DNA from: Belnapia mucosa
Lineage (GTDB): Bacteria; Pseudomonadota; Alphaproteobacteria; Acetobacterales; Acetobacteraceae
Assembly: GCF_016775475.1 (NCBI RefSeq)
Contig: NZ_JAEUXJ010000002.1
Location: 410,013-474,012, forward strand
DNA length: 64,000 bases
Direction: 5' to 3'
Below are positions 59,765 to 64,000 of this stretch, piece after piece (the first letter of the stretch is position 1; each line of letters begins with the position of its first letter). Made by a program: the position numbers and the translations under genes. A model generated the notes under the pieces. It did no database searches, had not been told where the DNA came from, and saw only the letters and a program-made list of their open reading frames with translations.

Positions 59765-60460
59765 GTGAAGGCACGCGACCTGATGACTACTGGCCTCGTC
59801 GTGGTGCCGCCGGAGATGGCGGTCGCCGGTGTGGCGCAATTGCTGGCCAGCCGCGGCATCTCGGCGGTGCCGGTGACGAATGCCGAAGGAAAGCTGCTTG
59901 GCCTGATCACCGAGGGCGACCTGATCCGCCGGCTGGCGGAGGAGAAGCGGGGACCGCTCGGCTGGTTCCTGGCGCTCTTCGGGGATAGCCGGAAGCTCGC
60001 GGACCGCTTCGCCAAGGCGCACGGCGCCAAGGCGGAGGATGTGATGACCCGCGATCTGGTGACCGTGGACGAGGACGCCAGCGCCGAGGACATCGCCCGG
60101 CTGATGGAGCGGCACCAGATCCGCCGCGTGCCGGTGCTGAGCAACGGCAAGCTCGCCGGCATCGTCAGCCGGGCGGACCTGCTGCACGCGGTGCTCGCTC
60201 CGTCCGGCGCGGCGCCCGCCGCCGAGGTGACGGACGCCGCAATCCTGCGGAAGATCAGCGCCGCGATGCAGGAACAGCCCTGGGTCAACGCCTTCTACGT
60301 CTATCCCGACGTCCAGGAAGGCAAGGTCACCTTCTACGGATTCCACCGGTCGCCCGAGGTGCAGCGCGGGCTCGACGTGCTGGCGCGCGAGGTGCCGGGC
60401 GTGACGGCAGTCGAGGACAAGACCGAGCCGATGCCCTTCTTCCTGCGCGCCTCGATCTAG
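59765..60460 (+). CDS. Tandem CBS-domain protein with C-terminal BON-like domain
   Basis: Cytoplasmic sensor-type protein of 231 residues starting at GTG 59765 with GGGAGG upstream. Two CBS motifs form one Bateman module: about 1-60 (MTTGLVVVPPEMAVAGVAQLLASRG, GLITEGDLIRRL) and about 95-145 (VMTRDLVTVDEDASAEDIARLM, GIVSRADLLHAV), which usually bind adenine nucleotides. The C-terminal ~80 residues (AAILRKISAAMQEQPWV ... GVTAVEDKTEP) look like a BON-type domain. An FNR-like box lies upstream and a P-type ATPase follows after 25 bp, so the two genes are probably an operon controlled by oxygen; the CBS protein may sense energy state for the pump. Confidence 0.88.
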   Translation: MKARDLMTTGLVVVPPEMAVAGVAQLLASRGISAVPVTNAEGKLLGLITEGDLIRRLAEEKRGPLGWFLALFGDSRKLADRFAKAHGAKAEDVMTRDLVTVDEDASAEDIARLMERHQIRRVPVLSNGKLAGIVSRADLLHAVLAPSGAAPAAEVTDAAILRKISAAMQEQPWVNAFYVYPDVQEGKVTFYGFHRSPEVQRGLDVLAREVPGVTAVEDKTEPMPFFLRASI

Positions 60461-60485
60461 CGGCCAGGGCGGCGCCGGGCACGTC

Positions 60486-62951
60486 ATGAAAAGTGCAGGA
60501 TTGAGCACGGCGGAGGCCGCACTGCGCCTCCGCCGGGAGGGGCCGAATGCCCTGCCAGACGCCGCCCACCGTTCCCTGGCCCGCGTCGCGCTGGACGTGG
60601 CGCGGGAGCCGATGTTCGCCCTGCTCCTGGGGGCCGGGGCGCTCTACCTCCTCCTCGGCGACCTGGCCGAGGCGCTGGTATTGCTGGGCTTCGCCTGCCT
60701 TTCAGTCGGCATCGCGGTCGCGCAGGAGGCGCGGACCGAGCGGGCGCTGGAGGCGCTGCGCGACCTCTCCTCCCCCCGCGCCCTGGTGGTGCGCGATGGG
60801 GAACGCCGGCGCATCCCGGGGCGGGAGGTGGTGCGGGGCGACCTGCTGATCCTGGCCGAGGGCGACCGTATCCCCGCCGATGCCCGCCTCCTGGCGGCCG
60901 AGACGCTGGAGGTGGACGAGTCCCTGCTGACCGGCGAATCCGTCCCGGTCCGCAAGCATGCCGCCGCCGCGCCGGGCGAGGCGACGACACCGCGCCCGGG
61001 CGACGACCCGGCCGCGGTCTTTTCCGGCAGCCTCGTCGTGCGCGGCAGCGGCGAGGCGATCGTGCAGGCGACCGGCCCGCGCACGGAACTCGGCCGGATC
61101 GGCTCCGCCCTCGGCGGGATCGAGCGCGAGCCGCCGCGTCTGCGGGCGCAGACCGCGGCGCTGGTGCGCAGCTTCGCCGTGCTCGGCCTCCTGGCGAGCC
61201 TCGTGCTCGCCCTGCTCTATGGCCTGCTGCGCGGGGACTGGCTGCAGGCGGCGCTCGGCGGCATCGCGCTGGCCATGGCGATGCTGCCCGAGGAATTCCC
61301 CCTTATCCTGACCGTCTTCGCCGTCATGGGGGCGCGGCGCATCGCCCGGGTCGGCGTGCTGCTGCGCCAGGCCTCCGCGCTGCAGACGCTGGGCGCCACC
61401 ACCGTGCTCTGCACCGACAAGACCGGCACGCTGACCCGCAACCGCATGGCCGTCGCCCTGGCGCAGCCGGACCCGCCGCTGGACGGGCCCGGCCTGCTGC
61501 GCCTCGCGGCGGAAGCCAGCGAGGACGCGCCCTTCGACCCCATGGAGGTGGCGCTGCGCCAGGCGGCGCCGGAAGCCACGGGCGGCACGCCGCTGCATCA
61601 CTACGGGTTGCGCCCGGACCTGCCGGCCATGGGCCGCGCCTGGGCCGCGGGCGATGGCATGCGGCTGGCGGCCAAGGGCGCGCCGGAGGCCATGCTGCGC
61701 CTCTGTGCCCCACCGCCCGCCGAGGCGGCGCGCATCGCCGCGGCGGCCGCGGCGCTGGCCGCGCGCGGGCTGCGGGTGCTGGGCGTCGCTTCCGCCGAAG
61801 GGCTGGACCCGGCGCACCCGCCGGCGCGGCTGGAGGAGGCGGGCCTCGTTTTCCGCGGGCTGGTCGGCCTGGCCGATCCGCTGCGGCCGCAGGTGCCGGA
61901 AGCGGTGGCGGAATGCCGCACCGCCGGCATCCGCGTGGTGATCGTCACCGGCGACCATCCGGAGACGGCCCGCGCCATCGCCGCCGAGGCCGGGCTCGAT
62001 ACCGGGCCGGTGGTGACGGGCGCCGAGCTGGCGCGGCTGGACGAGGCGGGCTTCGCCGCGCGCGCGGTGGGGGCCGCGATCCTGGCCCGGGTGCTGCCGG
62101 AGCAGAAATTGCGCCTCGTCCAGGCGCTGAAGGCGGCGGGCGAGGTGGTGGCCATGACCGGCGACGGGGTGAACGACGCCCCGGCGCTGAAGGCGGCGCA
62201 TGTCGGCGTCGCCATGGGGGCGCGCGGCACCGATGTGGCGCGGGAAGCCGCGGCGGCGGTGCTGCTGGAGGATGATTTCGGCGCCATCCTGCGCGCCATC
62301 CGCCTGGGCCGCCGGATTCTTGACAACCTGCGCAAGGCGATGGGCTACATCGTCGCGCTGCATGTGCCGATCGCCGGCATGGCCTTCCTGCCGCTGGCCT
62401 TCGGCCTGCCGCCCGTCCTCGGGCCGCTGCACATCGCCTTCCTGGAGATGGTGGTGGACCCGGTCTGCTCCCTGGCCTTCGAGGCGGAGCCGGAGGAGGC
62501 CGATGTCATGCGCCGCCCGCCGGAGGACCCGCAGGCGCCGCTCCTCGCGCCCGGGCTGGTTGCCTGGGGCGTGGTGCAGGGTATCGTGGCCTTCGCCACG
62601 ACCGGCGCGCTCTACCTCTGGGCCTGGCAGGCGGGGCTGGAGGAGCCGGCGCTGCGCGCCATCGCCTTCACCGCCCTGGTCGCCGCCCTGGTGGCGCTGA
62701 TCCTGGTGAACCGGTCCTTCAGCGCCTCGCCCCTCGCGGCGCTGGCGCGGCCGAACCCGGTGCTGCTGGCGGTGCTCGGCTTGGTCGGCCTTCTGCTGGT
62801 CCTGGTGCTGGAGGTGCCGCCCGTCGCGGCGCTGTTCCGCCTGGAAGGCTTCGCGGCCTGGCATGCGGGGCTGGCGCTGGCGAATGGCTTGGCCGTGCTG
62901 CTGATCCTGGAGGTGGGGAAGCGGTTGCGGAATGCCTGGCCCCGCCGGTGA
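60486..62951 (+). CDS. Cation-translocating P-type ATPase with PEEFP motif
   Basis: ATP-driven ion pump of 821 residues. It has an N-terminal cation-ATPase domain (LSTAEAALRLRREGPNALPD), actuator motif LLTGESVPV, phosphorylation site CTDKTGTLTRN (Asp about 316), ATP-binding KGAPEAML and hinge MTGDGVNDAPALKAA. In helix M4 the ion-binding motif is LPEEFPLI, not the PEGLP of calcium or the CPC/SPC of heavy-metal pumps. M6 carries VDPVCSLAFEAE. Ten helices can be counted. This PEEFP subgroup has no firmly known ion. It is co-oriented with the CBS gene under the FNR-like box. Its stop is immediately followed by the amidohydrolase gene remnant. Confidence 0.9.
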   Translation: MKSAGLSTAEAALRLRREGPNALPDAAHRSLARVALDVAREPMFALLLGAGALYLLLGDLAEALVLLGFACLSVGIAVAQEARTERALEALRDLSSPRALVVRDGERRRIPGREVVRGDLLILAEGDRIPADARLLAAETLEVDESLLTGESVPVRKHAAAAPGEATTPRPGDDPAAVFSGSLVVRGSGEAIVQATGPRTELGRIGSALGGIEREPPRLRAQTAALVRSFAVLGLLASLVLALLYGLLRGDWLQAALGGIALAMAMLPEEFPLILTVFAVMGARRIARVGVLLRQASALQTLGATTVLCTDKTGTLTRNRMAVALAQPDPPLDGPGLLRLAAEASEDAPFDPMEVALRQAAPEATGGTPLHHYGLRPDLPAMGRAWAAGDGMRLAAKGAPEAMLRLCAPPPAEAARIAAAAAALAARGLRVLGVASAEGLDPAHPPARLEEAGLVFRGLVGLADPLRPQVPEAVAECRTAGIRVVIVTGDHPETARAIAAEAGLDTGPVVTGAELARLDEAGFAARAVGAAILARVLPEQKLRLVQALKAAGEVVAMTGDGVNDAPALKAAHVGVAMGARGTDVAREAAAAVLLEDDFGAILRAIRLGRRILDNLRKAMGYIVALHVPIAGMAFLPLAFGLPPVLGPLHIAFLEMVVDPVCSLAFEAEPEEADVMRRPPEDPQAPLLAPGLVAWGVVQGIVAFATTGALYLWAWQAGLEEPALRAIAFTALVAALVALILVNRSFSASPLAALARPNPVLLAVLGLVGLLLVLVLEVPPVAALFRLEGFAAWHAGLALANGLAVLLILEVGKRLRNAWPRR

Positions 62952-63270
62952 GGCAGGGCGATGCGGCCGAGCCCACGATCCGCGCCGCCGTCCAGCATTG
63001 CGAGGTCGCGGTGACGGGGCGCTTCCACGCCCTGCCGGCGGAGTTCGCCCCGCTGGTGACGGAGGCGGGGGCGCGGGCCGCCGCCGTCCAGGGCTACGGG
63101 TGCTGCGGATGCCATCGGACGCCTTCCATGATGCGCAGTTCATGGTGCCACTCTGTCCGACGGGGATGATCGTCGTGCCGAGCCGCGCGGGGATCAGCCA
63201 CAACCCGGCGGAGTATTCGTCGCCGGCGCAGCTGGCGGCGAGGGTGCTAGGGCACTTGGTGGAGGAGTAG
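62952..63270 (+). pseudogene. Decayed 3' fragment of the zinc amidohydrolase gene
   Basis: This stretch is highly similar to the last ~330 bp of the gene at 58323-59603. The first part encodes EPTIRAAVQHCEVAVTGRFHA, then a one-base loss near 63096 shifts the frame, and the sequence continues as LRMPSDAFHDAQFMVPLCPT and GISHNPAEYSSP to a stop at 63268-63270. The similarity begins immediately after the ATPase stop codon. It is a same-strand partial copy separated from the intact gene by the CBS and ATPase genes. Only the C-terminal third remains, so it cannot be functional. Confidence 0.9.
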
Positions 63271-63381
63271 AGGCAGGCTCAATGGGACTGTATTTGGCAC
63301 GGGAAAAATAAGTTCTGGTTTGGCCCAACGATCAGGGTTAGTAATTTCTGGATTTTCAACAAGTAGGAGTTTGCAGCGCAC

Positions 63382-64000
63382 ATGTCCCTGCCTGCTCCGA
63401 TTTTTCCTCCTGTTGGTGTCTGCATCTACTGTCGAAGCGATGGTGGAGCGGAGGGGCTCAGTAGAGAGCATCTTTTTCCGTACGGCCTTGGGGGAAATTA
63501 CGTATTACCTGAAGCTAGCTGCGCGGCTTGCGCTGATGTAACTAAGCGATTCGAGCAGGTATGTCTTCGGCAGATGTTTGGCGCCGTGAGAGCTCAATTG
63601 GGCTACCCGACACGGCGTAAGCAGGAACGACCCAACGAATTCCCTATGGTACGAGTTAAATCGGAGGCGGAGGAACGCATCTCTGTTGTAATAAGCGAAC
63701 ATCCGACCGTACTGATTCTTTTTGTATTTGAGCCCCCAGGCTTGCTGCGCGGTCAGAGCGGCATAAAGGTGTTCGCGTACAACGCAGTTTGGGTTTCCGA
63801 CATTACTGGATCCGCATTTGAAAAGGCGAAAGGCGTCGGCTCCGAATTGCCGCTTGTTTCACATCACCATGATATGTTTGCTTTCGCGCGCATGATCGCA
63901 AAAATCGCCCACGGGCTCGCCGTCGCGCGGTTTGGTATAAATAGCTTCGAGCCAGTTTTAACTAAACTTATCCTCGGTGAAGAGAACTATGCGCCCGATG
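63382..64000 (+). CDS. Putative HNH-domain protein (partial, runs off right edge)
   Basis: An open frame from ATG 63382, with TAGGAG 13 nt upstream, is open for 206 codons to the window end. The N-terminus VCIYCRSDGGAEGLSREHLF followed by PYGLGGNYVLPEASCAACAD has a CxxC pair, a Glu-His and a second CxxC with a Gly-Gly between, the arrangement of HNH_5-type zinc-supported nucleases. The remainder is mixed alpha/beta and includes HHHDMFAFARMIAKIAHGLAVARFG. Base composition is far lower in GC than the rest of the window, indicating recent transfer. Activity as a nuclease and any role in defence or mobile DNA are inference. Confidence 0.7.
   Translation, partial: MSLPAPIFPPVGVCIYCRSDGGAEGLSREHLFPYGLGGNYVLPEASCAACADVTKRFEQVCLRQMFGAVRAQLGYPTRRKQERPNEFPMVRVKSEAEERISVVISEHPTVLILFVFEPPGLLRGQSGIKVFAYNAVWVSDITGSAFEKAKGVGSELPLVSHHHDMFAFARMIAKIAHGLAVARFGINSFEPVLTKLILGEENYAPD

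Overview
The window is a stretch of chromosome from a very GC-rich Gram-negative bacterium. Three things point to an alphaproteobacterium, most likely Acetobacteraceae (Roseomonas-like): an FYDLN-type TIGR02300 protein beside the aroA-cmk-rpsA group, an EPSP synthase resembling the Agrobacterium CP4 (class II) enzyme, and scattered orphan tripartite-tricarboxylate-type (Bug) binding proteins. That placement is inference from gene content; no 16S rRNA or other direct marker is present. I saw no tRNA, rRNA, CRISPR array or insertion sequence.

Layout. 1-4684 (minus): a czc-type heavy-metal efflux operon, small His/Cys-rich secreted protein > outer-membrane factor > adaptor > RND pump, the pump cut by the left edge. 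5062-10231: secA, divergent from a PpiC-type foldase and argJ. 10248-14561 (minus): leuC-leuD-class A beta-lactamase, then a class III aminotransferase. 14709-17720: an MFS transporter, a Bug binding protein and a PaaG-like hydratase/isomerase. 17756-25896: rpsA, cmk and aroA (minus), then the FYDLN protein, recF and gyrB (plus). 26006-31508: a catabolic patch with a TRAP-type binding protein, GMC oxidoreductase, epoxide hydrolase and another Bug protein, plus a decayed copy of the 3' end of the GMC gene.

31581-48166 is a surface-glycan island and the most interesting part. Its core (35988-39552) is three GTGA-overlapping genes: a HAD-UbiA fusion resembling decaprenyl-phosphate phosphoribosyltransferase plus a phosphatase, a DprE1-like oxidase and a DprE2-like reductase. 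Together they would make polyprenyl-phosphoryl-D-arabinofuranose, best known from mycobacterial cell-wall synthesis. Around the core lie a frameshifted GT-C-like gene, a flippase, three multi-pass GT-C-type proteins, a GtrB-like glycosyltransferase, two GT2 glycosyltransferases and an HTTM-like/DCC gene pair.

48167-62951 is mixed housekeeping and accessory DNA: PPK2, a secreted EEP-fold enzyme, an SDR and a MaoC dehydratase, hldE, fusA, wrbA, an ankyrin protein, 5-hydroxyisourate hydrolase divergent from an allantoate-amidohydrolase-like enzyme, and a CBS-domain protein with a P-type ATPase downstream of an FNR/FixK-like box. A second decayed 3' gene copy (62952-63270, of the amidohydrolase) marks the edge of a lower-GC segment that carries the start of a putative HNH-domain gene running off the right end.
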